The translations under genes were made by a program, and so were the position numbers. The notes under the pieces are model-generated. The model was given only the letters and a program-made list of their open reading frames with translations. It did no database searches and had not been told where the DNA came from. 43,178 bases of DNA from Oscillospiraceae bacterium (lineage in GTDB: Bacteria; Bacillota; Clostridia; Oscillospirales; Oscillospiraceae): positions 1 through 43,178 of the forward strand of contig CACYLY010000046.1 of the NCBI GenBank assembly GCA_902775355.1, given 5' to 3'. Of the stretch, positions 1 to 8,355 are shown piece by piece (position 1 is the first letter of the stretch; each line of letters begins with the position of its first letter).

Positions 1-49
1 GCCGGAGCCGAAAGATCTGAGGGCCTTGGGTGTGCCGCCCGGCGGGCGC

Positions 50-370
50 GAAACGACCACCCCGTAGCGCCGAGCATCGCTCGGCGAAGCTCACGCAAGC
101 CGGATGACGGAGGGAGTTTAAAGACGGGAGATGCGGATTGCCACACCAGTGACTCGGTCACTGGTTCGCAATGACAGTTTCGGAACCTTGGCGCGCGTTC
201 GCGGGTGCGACCTGAAGCGCCCCTACGGCGGCGAGACGACCACCCGTAGCGCCGAGCATCGCTCGGCGATCCCACATCCTGCCGAGTTGTTTCGTTTTCG
301 CCGAGCAATGCTCGGCGCTACGGCGGGCGACCGCAAGGGCGGAGCGAAGCGGAGGTCGCCCCTACGAGGC
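50..370. repeat. Palindromic intergenic repeats
   Basis: Gene-poor stretch downstream of the leftward GH2 gene. It holds several copies of a palindrome of the form CGCCGAGCA-A-TGCTCGGCG followed by CTACGG (for example near 300-321), and a GGGCGACC...GGTCGCCCCTAC unit near 325-365. The same units recur in other intergenic regions and inside the portal gene. The first 50 bases may be the end of a gene cut by the window edge, but nothing supports a call. Confidence 0.7.
135..177. repeat. GGATTGCC...GCAATGACA palindromic repeat
   Basis: Imperfect palindrome: GGATTGCCACACC, then CAGTGAC/GTCACTG around a short loop, then GGTTCGCAATGACAG. The same outer arms bracket longer inserts after the portal, scaffold and capsid genes (34246-34335, 35714-35800, 36934-37027), so this is the short form of a composite repeat. 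Confidence 0.65.
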
Positions 371-400
371 GGACGGGCGGCGTGTGCGAGGCGGCGGGGA

Positions 401-2074
401 TCAGGGCAGGCGGAGGCTGGCCTGGAGACGGGGGGCCAGGTCCGCCAGGTCCTCCGGTCGAAGCTTTTCAACCGCCCGGTCGAAGCTCAGCAGGCCGTTG
501 GTCTCGTCCTCCACGTCGGAGACCTGGGTGTAGATGCAGCCGCAGAGGCCCCGGGACACCAGGGGCAGGACCTCTTTCTCGTAGAGCGCGCGCAGATCCC
601 GCGCAAAGCTCTCCCGATCCGGACACTGGCGGTAGCCGTAGGTCTTTTCCAGATTGAAGCTGTGCTCCGGGATCTTCCAGCAGTAGCCGCCGAATTCCGA
701 CAGCAGCTGGGGCTTGTCTTCCGTGCCAAGCCGGAGCGTTTTGAAATAGATGTGAAGACTGTCCACATCGCTGGCCGTCTGGTGGAACCAGCCGGAGGTC
801 GTGTCGATAAAGCGGCTCTTGTCCTGGGAGCGGAGCCGGTAATAGGCCGCGTCGGCGCTGAACTGGCCCCAGCCCTCGTTGAAGATGGTCCACAGACAGA
901 TGCAGGGGTGGTTGCGCAGCAGCTCCACCGTCTCCTCCATGGCACGGTAAAAATTCTCCCGAGTCTCCGGGTCCCGGTTCCGCTTCTGATCCTTGCGCCG
1001 GACGAAGCCCAGATTGGGCAGGGCGGTCTCCTCCAGATAGTCATAGCCGCCGTTGTTGACCATGTCCTGAAAGACGATCATGCCCAGACGGTCGCAGTCG
1101 TAGTAAAACTGCTCCGGTTCGATCTTGATGTGCTTGCGCAGAGTGTTGAAGCCCAAACGCTTCATGGCGGTGATGTCCCGGGCGTAGCCCGTGGGGGTGG
1201 CGGGGGTGTAGAGCCCGTCGCTCCAATAGCCCTGGTCCAGCAGGCCGTGGAAGAAATAGGGCTTGCCGTTGAGACAGAGCCGGGGGATGCCGTTCACCGG
1301 CTCGATGCGCAGGGTCCGCAGGGCGAAATAGCTCTCCACCCGGTCCTGGCCGCAGGAAACGGAGAAGGGATAGAGCTTGGGCTTCTCCGGGCTCCAGAGC
1401 TCCGGCGCCTCCACCTGAATGCGGACCCGGCCCTTCTCCAGGTGGTAGTCCCGGCCGTTGAAACGGACAGCGCCCTCTGCCGGGCCCTCTACGGAGATAT
1501 CCGCCCAGTCCGGCCCCACGTCGATCCGCAGGCGGCGGATGTGCTCCTCCGGCACCGGCTCCATCCACACCGTCTGCCAGAGACCGGAGCAGGGGGTGTA
1601 CCACATGCCGCCTCGGTCACGGCGCTGCTTGCCCCAGGGAAAACGGGGGTCCAGATCGTTCACGACCAGCAGGAGCAGCTCGTTTTTCCCGGGACGCAGG
1701 GCGTCGGTCAGGTCCACGGTGAAGGGGAGATAGCCGTTGTCGTGCCGGGCCAGCTCCTGCCCGTTCACCAGCACCACCGCCCGGCGCATCACCGCGCCGA
1801 AGTGCAGCAGCACCCGCCGGCCCCGCCAGGCCTCGGGCACCGTGAAGCAGCGGCGATAGCGCAGCTCCGTGCCCGGCTTCGGCGGCGTCTCCACCCCGGA
1901 GAGCAGACTTTCCGGGCAGAAGGGGACGCGGATGGGCATGGTCTTGCCTTCAAAGCCCAGTTCCCAGTCTCCGTTCAGGCACAGCCAGTCCTCCCGGACC
2001 AGCTGGGGACGGGGATAGCGCTGCCAGGGGATGCCGACCAGCTCCCTGCCGGCTTTGGTATAAAGCTGCTGCAT
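401..2074 (-). CDS. Glycoside hydrolase family 2 (beta-galactosidase/beta-glucuronidase-like)
   Basis: 557-residue GH2 enzyme, probably a cytoplasmic exo-glycosidase acting on beta-galactosides, glucuronides or related plant or host glycans; the substrate cannot be told from sequence. The N-terminal jelly-roll sugar-binding domain is residues 1-175, the immunoglobulin-like domain about 175-260, and the TIM barrel follows. The acid/base is the Glu in LWTIFNE (E400) and the nucleophile is in LLSEFGG (E460), both in GH2 positions. No signal peptide. The ATG at 2074 was chosen because GGGAGGGT lies just upstream; an in-frame extension to 2209 is low-complexity leader. It stands alone, divergent from the XRE/H1-like gene, and no transporter or regulator is adjacent. 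Confidence 0.9.
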   Translation of the reverse strand: MQQLYTKAGRELVGIPWQRYPRPQLVREDWLCLNGDWELGFEGKTMPIRVPFCPESLLSGVETPPKPGTELRYRRCFTVPEAWRGRRVLLHFGAVMRRAVVLVNGQELARHDNGYLPFTVDLTDALRPGKNELLLLVVNDLDPRFPWGKQRRDRGGMWYTPCSGLWQTVWMEPVPEEHIRRLRIDVGPDWADISVEGPAEGAVRFNGRDYHLEKGRVRIQVEAPELWSPEKPKLYPFSVSCGQDRVESYFALRTLRIEPVNGIPRLCLNGKPYFFHGLLDQGYWSDGLYTPATPTGYARDITAMKRLGFNTLRKHIKIEPEQFYYDCDRLGMIVFQDMVNNGGYDYLEETALPNLGFVRRKDQKRNRDPETRENFYRAMEETVELLRNHPCICLWTIFNEGWGQFSADAAYYRLRSQDKSRFIDTTSGWFHQTASDVDSLHIYFKTLRLGTEDKPQLLSEFGGYCWKIPEHSFNLEKTYGYRQCPDRESFARDLRALYEKEVLPLVSRGLCGCIYTQVSDVEDETNGLLSFDRAVEKLRPEDLADLAPRLQASLRLP

Positions 2075-2097
2075 GGGGGACCCTCCCTTGAAGGAAT

Positions 2098-2165
2098 GAA
2101 AAATGAATAATGAATAATGAATAATGAATAAAGGGATGGAGGAATGAAGGATAAAAGGAATGATG
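2098..2165. repeat. AATGAAT/GAATGAAG short tandem array
   Basis: Low-complexity array of 7-8-nt units (AATGAATAATGAAT, then GGAATGAAGG) in the 5' leader of the GH2 gene. Related GAATGAAG arrays lie at 8131-8158 and 37530-37620. Confidence 0.7.
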
Positions 2166-2213
2166 GGATGCGGAGGAAGCGTTCGTCGGACGGGGGAGCG
2201 CCGACACAAAATC

Positions 2214-2222
2214 AGTATAGCA
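2214..2222 (-). promoter_or_regulatory. Extended -10 promoter for the GH2 gene
   Basis: On the minus strand the sequence reads TGC-TATACT, an extended -10 box. No good -35 is present at 17 nt. It would give a leader of about 135 nt carrying the short tandem array. Confidence 0.5.
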
Positions 2223-2272
2223 TCCCCGGGCGGCTTTGCCTATAGGGATATCCGCTTTTTCCGCGCTTTTTC

Positions 2273-2301
2273 TTGCAAATCCGCGCTGCGGATGGTATCA
2301 T
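2273..2301 (+). promoter_or_regulatory. SigA-type promoter for the XRE/H1-like gene
   Basis: TTGCAA, 17-nt spacer, TATCAT, placed 34 nt upstream of the ATG, which is preceded by AGAAGGAGG. Confidence 0.7.
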
Positions 2302-2334
2302 GAAAACAGAATGAAATAGAAGGAGGCCACAGCC

Positions 2335-2913
2335 ATGGCAAACACAGTCGGACCCTTGATCAAACAGGCCCGCACCGGCGCGGGACTGACCCAGGAGCAG
2401 CTGGCAAAGCAGATCGACGGATTGACCGCGGCGGATATCAGCAAGGCGGAACGGGGCGAGAAGGAGTTGACCCAGACCCAGCTCCGGCAGATCGCCAAGG
2501 TCACGGGGGTGACCCAGGCCTCCCTGCTGAACGCGGCCAAGGAGGACAGCGCCGCAAAGCCCGCGGCCAAGAAGCCCGCGGCCGCAGCCAGTACGGCCAA
2601 GAAGCCCGCCAGCACGGCGAAAAAGCCCGCGAGCACAGCCAAGAAGCCCGCCAGCACGGCAAGTACGGCCAAGAAGCCCGCCAGCACCGCCAAAAAGCAG
2701 GAGGAGTTCAAGCTCACCGCGGCGGAGAAGAAGCTGGTAGAGCTTTACCGGGCGGCGGACAAGAGCACCAAAGAGAACGCTGTGAAGCTGCTGAAAGGCG
2801 AGAAGCTGGAGGCGGCCGGTCTGTTGGGCTCTCTGCTGGGCGGCAGCGGCAACGGCAGCGGCGGCGGTCTGCTGGACAACGTCACCGATCTGCTAGGCCT
2901 GGGGAAGAAATAG
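2335..2913 (+). CDS. XRE-family HTH protein with histone H1-like Lys/Ala/Pro repeats
   Basis: 192-residue protein with three parts. Residues 5-60 form a Cro/C1-type helix-turn-helix (IKQARTGAGLTQEQLA, then a recognition helix near DISKAERGEKEL). Residues 70-122 are a basic repeat of A-K-K-P-A-S-T units, like bacterial histone H1 or AlgP tails. Residues 125-192 form a short helical segment (FKLTAAEKKLVELYRAAD) and a Gly/Leu-rich end. What is seen: a sequence-specific DNA-binding head joined to a non-specific, strongly cationic tail. What is inferred: a nucleoid-associated regulator. Monocistronic, with its own promoter and terminator. The target is unknown. Confidence 0.8.
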   Translation: MANTVGPLIKQARTGAGLTQEQLAKQIDGLTAADISKAERGEKELTQTQLRQIAKVTGVTQASLLNAAKEDSAAKPAAKKPAAAASTAKKPASTAKKPASTAKKPASTASTAKKPASTAKKQEEFKLTAAEKKLVELYRAADKSTKENAVKLLKGEKLEAAGLLGSLLGGSGNGSGGGLLDNVTDLLGLGKK

Positions 2914-2935
2914 GGCCCAACGGTTCGTGCAAATG

Positions 2936-2966
2936 AAAAAGCCGGGGAGAAATCCCCGGCTTTTCT
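2936..2966. terminator. Bidirectional rho-independent terminator
   Basis: Stem GCCGGGGA/TCCCCGGC with a GAAA loop, flanked by AAAAA on the left and TTTT on the right, so it can serve both the XRE/H1-like gene and the convergent E2-like gene. Confidence 0.9.
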
Positions 2967-3003
2967 GCGCAGAAAAACCTGCGGCCTGATTACTGAAACT
3001 GAC

Positions 3004-3885
3004 TCAGAAGATGTCCTCGACCACCTTGGTGGGCGGCGTCTCCAGGATCTCCGGGTGCGCGAACATGTACTGATAGGCCTGGAAGAACTGGGCGTAATAG
3101 TGCCCGTCCACAATGCCCTCGTCCACCACGGCCTTGGCGTCCACATACTTGCGGGAGACCACGTTGCCCCGGCGGTCCAGCTCGTAGGCGTGGCGCTTGG
3201 GACCGAAGGCGATGAACACCGGCAGAGTGCCGAAGTTGTATATGTGATGATATACGGGACCCAGACGAAGGGAGCCCAGATCCGTGATGATCATGGAGCC
3301 GTGGAAGGGGCTCACGTCCAGCAGAGACTGGGGGATCCAGCCGTAATAGTCCATGATGCGGAGGAGGCCGATGCCGGCCCGCAGCACAAAGCGGGGCAGG
3401 TGGGCGGCGAATTCCGCAACGTTTTCCGTGCCGTTGTTGTCGTCCGAGGTCTTGATCTCCTCGATCTTCTCGTTGAGCTTGCGGTACACGTCAAAAATCG
3501 TGTCCGTGGGCTCGAAGACCACCTTGATGGTGGTTTCGGTGGCGTCCACGCTCAGCTCCCGCTTGACGGTCATGACGATCTCGATGTTGTTGCGGGCGTA
3601 GATCCGGCGGCCTACCACGAAGCGGTTGATGCCCGGCAGCATGGAGATGGCCCGGATATGGCAGGCGATGAAAAAGTGCAGGATGCCGATGCCCTTGTAG
3701 CCCTCCAGCCGGAGAGCGCGCAGGCGGCGGTCCACCTCGGTGACCTCCATGGCCTCTTCATAATGGACATAGCGGTCGTTGCGCTGGGGCATGATAAAGG
3801 GGATGAATTTGTTGAAAGCGGGCAGGGAACGGAGCAGCCGCCCCTCCTTGCGGTCGCCGAAACGGCGTCTGTATGTGCTGGCCAT
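3004..3885 (-). CDS. Stand-alone 2-oxoacid dehydrogenase E2-like acyltransferase domain
   Basis: 293-residue protein resembling only the catalytic (chloramphenicol acetyltransferase-fold) domain of dihydrolipoamide acyltransferases, with no lipoyl or E1/E3-binding domain and no E1 or E3 gene nearby. Matching regions are the FNKFIPFIMPQRND start, the GIGILHFFIACHIRAI helix, and SMIITDLGSLRLGPVYH, which aligns with the E2 'tisNlG' strand. The E2 active-site motif D-H-R-x-x-D-G appears as D255-E-G-I-V-D-G261, so the catalytic His is replaced by Glu256. Known E2 chemistry therefore looks unlikely; a different acyl transfer or a binding role is inferred. ATG at 3885 preceded by GGAGG. Confidence 0.75.
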   Translation of the reverse strand: MASTYRRRFGDRKEGRLLRSLPAFNKFIPFIMPQRNDRYVHYEEAMEVTEVDRRLRALRLEGYKGIGILHFFIACHIRAISMLPGINRFVVGRRIYARNNIEIVMTVKRELSVDATETTIKVVFEPTDTIFDVYRKLNEKIEEIKTSDDNNGTENVAEFAAHLPRFVLRAGIGLLRIMDYYGWIPQSLLDVSPFHGSMIITDLGSLRLGPVYHHIYNFGTLPVFIAFGPKRHAYELDRRGNVVSRKYVDAKAVVDEGIVDGHYYAQFFQAYQYMFAHPEILETPPTKVVEDIF

Positions 3886-3918
3886 GAAGTACCTCCGGTA
3901 TGATGATCGTTCGAAAGG

Positions 3919-3947
3919 ATTATAGCCCCTGCGCGGGGAGATTACAA
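3919..3947 (-). promoter_or_regulatory. SigA promoter for the E2-like gene
   Basis: Minus strand: TTGTAA, 17-nt spacer containing CCCC-GCGCA-GGGG, TATAAT. It lies between the end of the dnaC-like gene and this gene, so the E2-like gene is separately transcribed. Confidence 0.8.
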
Positions 3948-3957
3948 GCGGGAATTG

Positions 3958-4950
3958 TTATGTGTTCAGCAAACGGCGGATATCTGTGCCCGAGAAGGGG
4001 AGAAGGTAGAATTCCCCGTCCAGCCGCGAACAGATCTGCGGGCTGTAGCGGCGCCGGAGCTCTTCTTCCTTGCAGTTGGTGGAGATGATGATGCGCCGGC
4101 CGTTCACCAGCCGGGTGTTCAGCAGGGTGTAGAGCGCGCTGACGGAATAGGGCGTCAGCATCTCGGTGCCCAGATCGTCCAGGATCATGAGATCGCAGCT
4201 GAGCATCTGGCGCACCCGGCGGGCGGCTTTCTCCGCCTCCTCCGGGTCCCGGGCGAACTTCTGCCGCTCAAAAGCGTCCAGCGCGGCGGCCGCGCTGTCA
4301 TAGCACACGGAGAAGCCCTTGGCGGCCACCACCCGGGCGATGCAGGCCGAGAGATAGGTCTTGCCAAGGCCGGTATCTCCCTGGAGAAGCAGGTTGGACG
4401 AGACTTTGGGAAAATTCTCGGCAAATTTTTTGCAGGCGTTGAAGACGAGGGTCATGGTTTCCCGGTCGGAAGCGCCGCCGGGAACGGGAGCGTCGCTGTA
4501 ATAGGAGAGATTGAAGTGATCGAAGCTCTCGTCTCCGTTTCGCAGCAGCACCCCCAGGTCCTTGGTCACCTCCTGGTTGTAGAGCCGGTGCAGGCATTCG
4601 CAGGGGGCGCCGTTGAAGATCCCGGTGTCCCTGCACTTGGGGCAGCTGCAGATCTCGTCCAGATAATCCACGTCCCAGCCCTGCTCCACCAGCAGCTCCG
4701 CCCGGCGGACCTGCAGGTCCAGGTTTTCTTTTTTCAGTTCCTCGATGCGCTCGGTCAGGTCGCTGCGGCGGGAGAGGGTCAGGCGCACCAGCTCCGCCAT
4801 CTGGGCGCGCATCCGCGCGTCGATCCGCTGGATCTCCGGCACCCTGGCATAGGCCGCGGCAAGGCGGCGCTGCTGCTCGGCCTGATTGGCGGCCCGGCGG
4901 GCTTCCAGCTGCTCTCTGGCCCGGGCCAGCAGTTTTCCGTCATAGGGCAT
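3958..4950 (-). CDS. DnaC/DnaI-like helicase-loader ATPase
   Basis: 330-residue AAA+ protein of the DnaI/DnaC/IstB group, expected to load the replicative helicase DnaB onto primed or origin DNA. The N-terminal part (1-95) is helical and charged. A Cys cluster C101-x-C-x-x-C...C117-x-C119 suits the zinc-binding region of DnaI. Walker A is GDTGLGKT (191-198), Walker B is LMILDDLG (254-261), and the sensor region reads IIISTN. It follows the DnaD-domain gene with an 11-nt gap, so the two form a replication-restart or initiation operon. IstB is the main alternative, but no IstA transposase is nearby and the zinc cluster favours DnaI. Confidence 0.88.
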   Translation of the reverse strand: MPYDGKLLARAREQLEARRAANQAEQQRRLAAAYARVPEIQRIDARMRAQMAELVRLTLSRRSDLTERIEELKKENLDLQVRRAELLVEQGWDVDYLDEICSCPKCRDTGIFNGAPCECLHRLYNQEVTKDLGVLLRNGDESFDHFNLSYYSDAPVPGGASDRETMTLVFNACKKFAENFPKVSSNLLLQGDTGLGKTYLSACIARVVAAKGFSVCYDSAAAALDAFERQKFARDPEEAEKAARRVRQMLSCDLMILDDLGTEMLTPYSVSALYTLLNTRLVNGRRIIISTNCKEEELRRRYSPQICSRLDGEFYLLPFSGTDIRRLLNT

Positions 4951-4961
4951 AGGCGTGTTCC

Positions 4962-5891
4962 TCAGATCTGTTCAAGTATTTTTCGAAGTGCGGCAGGATC
5001 GACCGGCTTGTTGTCCTGTTTGGAGGGCAGGGGATCCTTGCCTCTTGCGCGGGGCGGCTCCTTTTCCAGGATCTCCGCGGGGCTGTGCAGACCCTTCTGG
5101 TGCCAGCTCTGCAGGATCCTGCTCAGGTAGTTCCACTTGAGAGCGCCGGTGTTGGTGACGGTCCGGTCGGCGGCGATGGCGATGGCCTCCTCGCCGAAGC
5201 CCTGCTCCAGCCAGGTGTTCACGTCCTTTTCCTGGGTGGAAGAGAACTCCGACAGATGCAGCGCTTCCCGGATGCGGCCCAGATCGCTGTGCCGCTCCCG
5301 GCGGCTGCGGATGTATTCCTCCGCCTGCTCCAGGGTCAGGATCTCCCGATTGGCCCAGGCGTAGGCCTCCTTTTCCAGGAAGCGGGGGGTGGGCCGGCGG
5401 CTGTCCCCGTAGCGCCACTGGCAGAGCTCGGCGCAGAAGTGCAGCAGTTCCAGGATCACCTCCGGCGGCATGCCCAGATGGTCGTAGATCCCGAAGAGCA
5501 CCCGCAGGTCGTTGCCGCCCAGAGCCCGGCCCATGACCTGGGCCGCCTCGGCATAAATGGTCGTCAGCGCGGAATTCCCGCCGGAGCGGCGGCGGATCTC
5601 CTCGGAACTGTACTGGGGCAGCTCCTCCGCCGGCGCGGGCTCCGGCTTCCCCGGCGCGGGAGTCCCGGCGGGAGCCGGGAGAGGCTCCGGAAGCGCCATC
5701 CGCCGCAGCTTCTCCTCCGCCGCAAGGACTTCCTGCAGGGTGAGACACAGAGCGGCCGCCGCTTTTTCCGCATCCAGACTGCCGCTGCGCTGCCAGTAGA
5801 GCCACAAAAGGGCCACGTTCCCGTCATGGGCGGCGATGAGCCTGTCCAGCGCCTGGATCGATATGGACTTGTGCGCAGTCTGATCCGCCAT
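4962..5891 (-). CDS. DnaD-domain replication initiation protein
   Basis: 309-residue protein with a DnaD/DnaB-type C-terminal domain (about 185-255, including AYAWANREILTLEQAEEYI) and an N-terminal winged-helix-like part (about 5-70). A Pro/Ala-rich linker at about 75-100 joins them. In Firmicutes such proteins remodel DNA with DnaA/PriA and recruit the DnaI-DnaB complex; the adjacent downstream dnaC-like gene fits this. The ATG at 5891 was chosen because GAAGGAG lies seven to eight bases upstream; a longer in-frame start at 5990 would put the promoter inside the gene. The last third is charged and weakly conserved. Confidence 0.83.
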   Translation of the reverse strand: MADQTAHKSISIQALDRLIAAHDGNVALLWLYWQRSGSLDAEKAAAALCLTLQEVLAAEEKLRRMALPEPLPAPAGTPAPGKPEPAPAEELPQYSSEEIRRRSGGNSALTTIYAEAAQVMGRALGGNDLRVLFGIYDHLGMPPEVILELLHFCAELCQWRYGDSRRPTPRFLEKEAYAWANREILTLEQAEEYIRSRRERHSDLGRIREALHLSEFSSTQEKDVNTWLEQGFGEEAIAIAADRTVTNTGALKWNYLSRILQSWHQKGLHSPAEILEKEPPRARGKDPLPSKQDNKPVDPAALRKILEQI

Positions 5892-5961
5892 AAGCGCTCC
5901 TTCAGCAAAACGCGTTTCCCGGGTCCGGGAAAAGTTTACAGAATATTTCCCGGGGAGGAAC

Positions 5962-5990
5962 ATTATAACATCAAAATCATCTTGTCGCAA
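5962..5990 (-). promoter_or_regulatory. SigA promoter for dnaD-dnaC
   Basis: Minus strand: TTGCGA, 17-nt spacer, TATAAT. Its -35 overlaps the -35 of the rightward promoter at 5982-6011. Confidence 0.8.
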
Positions 5991-6011
5991 GGGGGGGAGC
6001 TGTGATATAAT
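5982..6011 (+). promoter_or_regulatory. SigA promoter for the U32 gene
   Basis: Plus strand: TTGTCG, 18-nt spacer, TATAAT. The shared -35 region is the small palindrome CTTG-TCG-CAAG, so the two divergent promoters lie back to back. Confidence 0.75.
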
Positions 6012-6064
6012 GCCATGTATTATAGCGAAAGTATGCCCTGAGGGCTTTTCTGAGGGATAGAGAT

Positions 6065-8134
6065 ATGATCGAGCTGCTTGCGCCGGCGGGTTCGCCGGAA
6101 GCGGTCATCGCCGCCGTGCAGAACGGCGCCGACGCCGTCTATTTGGGAATGGGGAATTTCAACGCCCGCCGGGGCGCCCGGAATTTCACCGACGAGGAAT
6201 TTGAAAAAGCCGTGCGCTATTGCCGCATCCGGGGCTGCAAGGTCTATGTGACCCTGAACACCCTGATCAACGACCGGGAGATCGAGCCCGCCGTCTCCGC
6301 GGCCAAGCTGGCCTCCGACCTGGGGGCCGACGGCATCATTATCCAGGATCTGGGCCTGATCAAGGCCATCCGCTCCGCCCTGCCGGACATCCCCCTTCAC
6401 GCCAGCACCCAGATGAGCATCCACAATCTGGCCGGGGTCCAGGCGGCGGCGGAGATGGGCCTGACCCGGGCGGTGCTGGCCCGGGAGCTGAGCCTGGAGC
6501 AGATCAAGTTCATCACGAAGCACGCCAGCATCGAGACGGAGGTCTTCTGCCACGGCGCCCTGTGCTTCTGCTACTCCGGCCAGTGCTACATGTCCGCCCT
6601 CATCGGGCGGCGCAGCGGCAACCGGGGCATGTGCGCCCAGCCCTGCCGCATGGAGTATTCCCTCACCGGGACCATGAACGAGCACCCCCTGTCCCTGAAG
6701 GACAGCTGCCTGGCCGACCGGCTGCAGGAGCTGGAGGAGGCGGGCGTCAGCTGCCTGAAGATCGAGGGGCGGATGAAGCGGCCGGAATATACCGCCATCG
6801 TCACCGGGATCTACAGCAAGGCGCTGAAGGAGCACCGCAAGCCCACCGCCGAGGAGATGGAGCTGCTGCAGCGGGCCTTCTCCCGCCAGGGCTTCACCCA
6901 GGGCTATTTCAACGGCGACAAGAAGGACATGTTCGGCGTCCGCCAAGAGACGGAGAAGTCCGACGAGGCCATCTTCACCACCGCCCGCAAGGCCTATGCC
7001 GACGGGGAGCTGAGACGGGTGCCCGTGCATTTCTACACCGTGGTGCAGAAGGGCGAGCCCGCCAAGGCCATCGCCTTTGACGACGAGGGCAACCGGGCCG
7101 TGGCCTTCGGGCCGGTGCCCGAGCGGGCCAAGCGCCAGGGCCTTACCGAGGGCTATCTCACCGAGCAGATGTTCAAAACCGGCGGCACCCCCTACACCTG
7201 CGTGGAAAACCGGGCCAAGGCGGAGCCGGGCCTGTACCTGCCGGCGGCGGAGATCAACGACCTGCGCCGCAAGCTCATCTCCGAGCTCTCCGAGCGCCGG
7301 GCCGTGCCCCCCACCAGAAGAGTGGGAAGACTGCCCGCCATGCCGAAGAATCTGGGGGCCATCGCCGATCCCAAGATCATTTTCCAGGTCCGCAGCGAGG
7401 AGCAGCTGAGCCCGGAGCTGGCCGAGCTGAAGCCGGATTATCTCTACGTTCCCGCCCTGCTCATGGCCCGCAGGCCCGAGCTGGTGCTGCCCTTTGCGGA
7501 AAAGGGCGCCGTGCCGGTGGCCGTGCTGCCCCGGATCATCACCGATCAGCAGAGCCCCCAGGTTTTCGAGGCCCTGCAGAAGCTCTTTGACGAGGGCGTG
7601 GGCGAGGCCCTGGTGGGCAATCTGGGCCACATCTTCCTGGCAAAAAAGGCCGGGATGCGGATGCGGGCGGACTTCGGACTGAACGCCTTCAACTCCCTGA
7701 GCCTGGAGCGGCTGCGGGAGGCGGGCTTCCTGTCCGCCACGGCTTCCTTTGAGCTGCGGCTGAGCCAGATCCGGGACATGTGCAAGCCCCTGGACACGGA
7801 GATCATCATTTACGGCCGGCTCCCGCTGATGATTTCGGAGCAGAACCTGGTGAAGACCACCGTGCAGGACACGGCCCAGCTGGCCGACCGGATGGGCTCG
7901 GTGTTCCCGGTGGCCCGGGACTTCGGGGACAGGACCGTGATCTACAACGCCCACAAGCTGTACCTGGCTGACAAGAAGGAAGATCTCTACGCCACCGGCG
8001 CCTGGGGACTGCGGCTGCTGTTCACCAACGAGAGCGGACGGGAGTGCGTGGAGGTGGCCAAGGGACACCTGGGGCTCTCGGATTACCGGCCCAACGTGCT
8101 GACCAGAGGGCTGTATTACAGAGGCGTGGAATGA
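6065..8134 (+). CDS. U32 family protein (RlhA/TrhP-like RNA hydroxylation or peptidase)
   Basis: 689-residue U32-family protein. The N-terminal TIM-barrel-like part (MIELLAPAGSPEAVIAAVQN; LHASTQMSIHN) and the cysteine motif VFCHGALCFCYSGQC...GMCAQPCR near 157-195 are typical. The long C-terminal extension (about 300-689) gives it the size of the RlhA-type members. Characterised relatives hydroxylate RNA (E. coli RlhA on 23S rRNA, TrhO/TrhP on tRNA) with Fe-S and prephenate involvement; older annotation calls them collagenase-like peptidases. RNA modification is the more likely role, but substrate is not shown by sequence. Start at 6065 fits the family start; the upstream GAGGGATAGAG is a modest binding site. 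Confidence 0.87.
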   Translation: MIELLAPAGSPEAVIAAVQNGADAVYLGMGNFNARRGARNFTDEEFEKAVRYCRIRGCKVYVTLNTLINDREIEPAVSAAKLASDLGADGIIIQDLGLIKAIRSALPDIPLHASTQMSIHNLAGVQAAAEMGLTRAVLARELSLEQIKFITKHASIETEVFCHGALCFCYSGQCYMSALIGRRSGNRGMCAQPCRMEYSLTGTMNEHPLSLKDSCLADRLQELEEAGVSCLKIEGRMKRPEYTAIVTGIYSKALKEHRKPTAEEMELLQRAFSRQGFTQGYFNGDKKDMFGVRQETEKSDEAIFTTARKAYADGELRRVPVHFYTVVQKGEPAKAIAFDDEGNRAVAFGPVPERAKRQGLTEGYLTEQMFKTGGTPYTCVENRAKAEPGLYLPAAEINDLRRKLISELSERRAVPPTRRVGRLPAMPKNLGAIADPKIIFQVRSEEQLSPELAELKPDYLYVPALLMARRPELVLPFAEKGAVPVAVLPRIITDQQSPQVFEALQKLFDEGVGEALVGNLGHIFLAKKAGMRMRADFGLNAFNSLSLERLREAGFLSATASFELRLSQIRDMCKPLDTEIIIYGRLPLMISEQNLVKTTVQDTAQLADRMGSVFPVARDFGDRTVIYNAHKLYLADKKEDLYATGAWGLRLLFTNESGRECVEVAKGHLGLSDYRPNVLTRGLYYRGVE

Positions 8135-8340
8135 AGGAATGAAGAAATGAAGACCCCTTCCGGCCTCGCCGCAGGCGGCTCGGCCACCTCCCCCAAGGGG
8201 GGAGGCGAGGCGCGGCCTTGCTTCCCCCTTTGGGGGAAGTCCTCAGTGCGCACACTGGGGAATAGGGGGATTTTCAATCCGTCGCGCAGCGACACCGCAA
8301 TTCCTTCATCAGCGCAGCGTCTTCATTTTTCAATAGAAAC
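8131..8340. repeat. Composite intergenic repeat block between U32 gene and maf
   Basis: Begins with GAATGAAG units, continues with a CCTTCCGGCCTCGCCGCAGG segment, a CCCCCTTTGGGGGAAG hairpin, CAGTGCGCACTGGGGAATAGGGG, GTCGCGCAGCGAC, and ends in CTTCATT. The same order of modules occurs at 37530-37992 in the prophage, so this is one mobile or amplified unit. No promoter is clear, so maf may be read from the U32 promoter. Confidence 0.75.
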
Positions 8341-8355
8341 GGAGTACATTACGAT

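Noticed and set aside
1-60. C-terminus of a gene entering from the left edge
   Set aside because: A short open stretch exists in more than one frame and part of it is repeat sequence; nothing allows a choice.
3958-5891. IstB of an IS21-type insertion sequence
   Set aside because: No IstA, no terminal repeats; a DnaI-like zinc cluster and the adjoining DnaD-domain gene fit a replication operon better.
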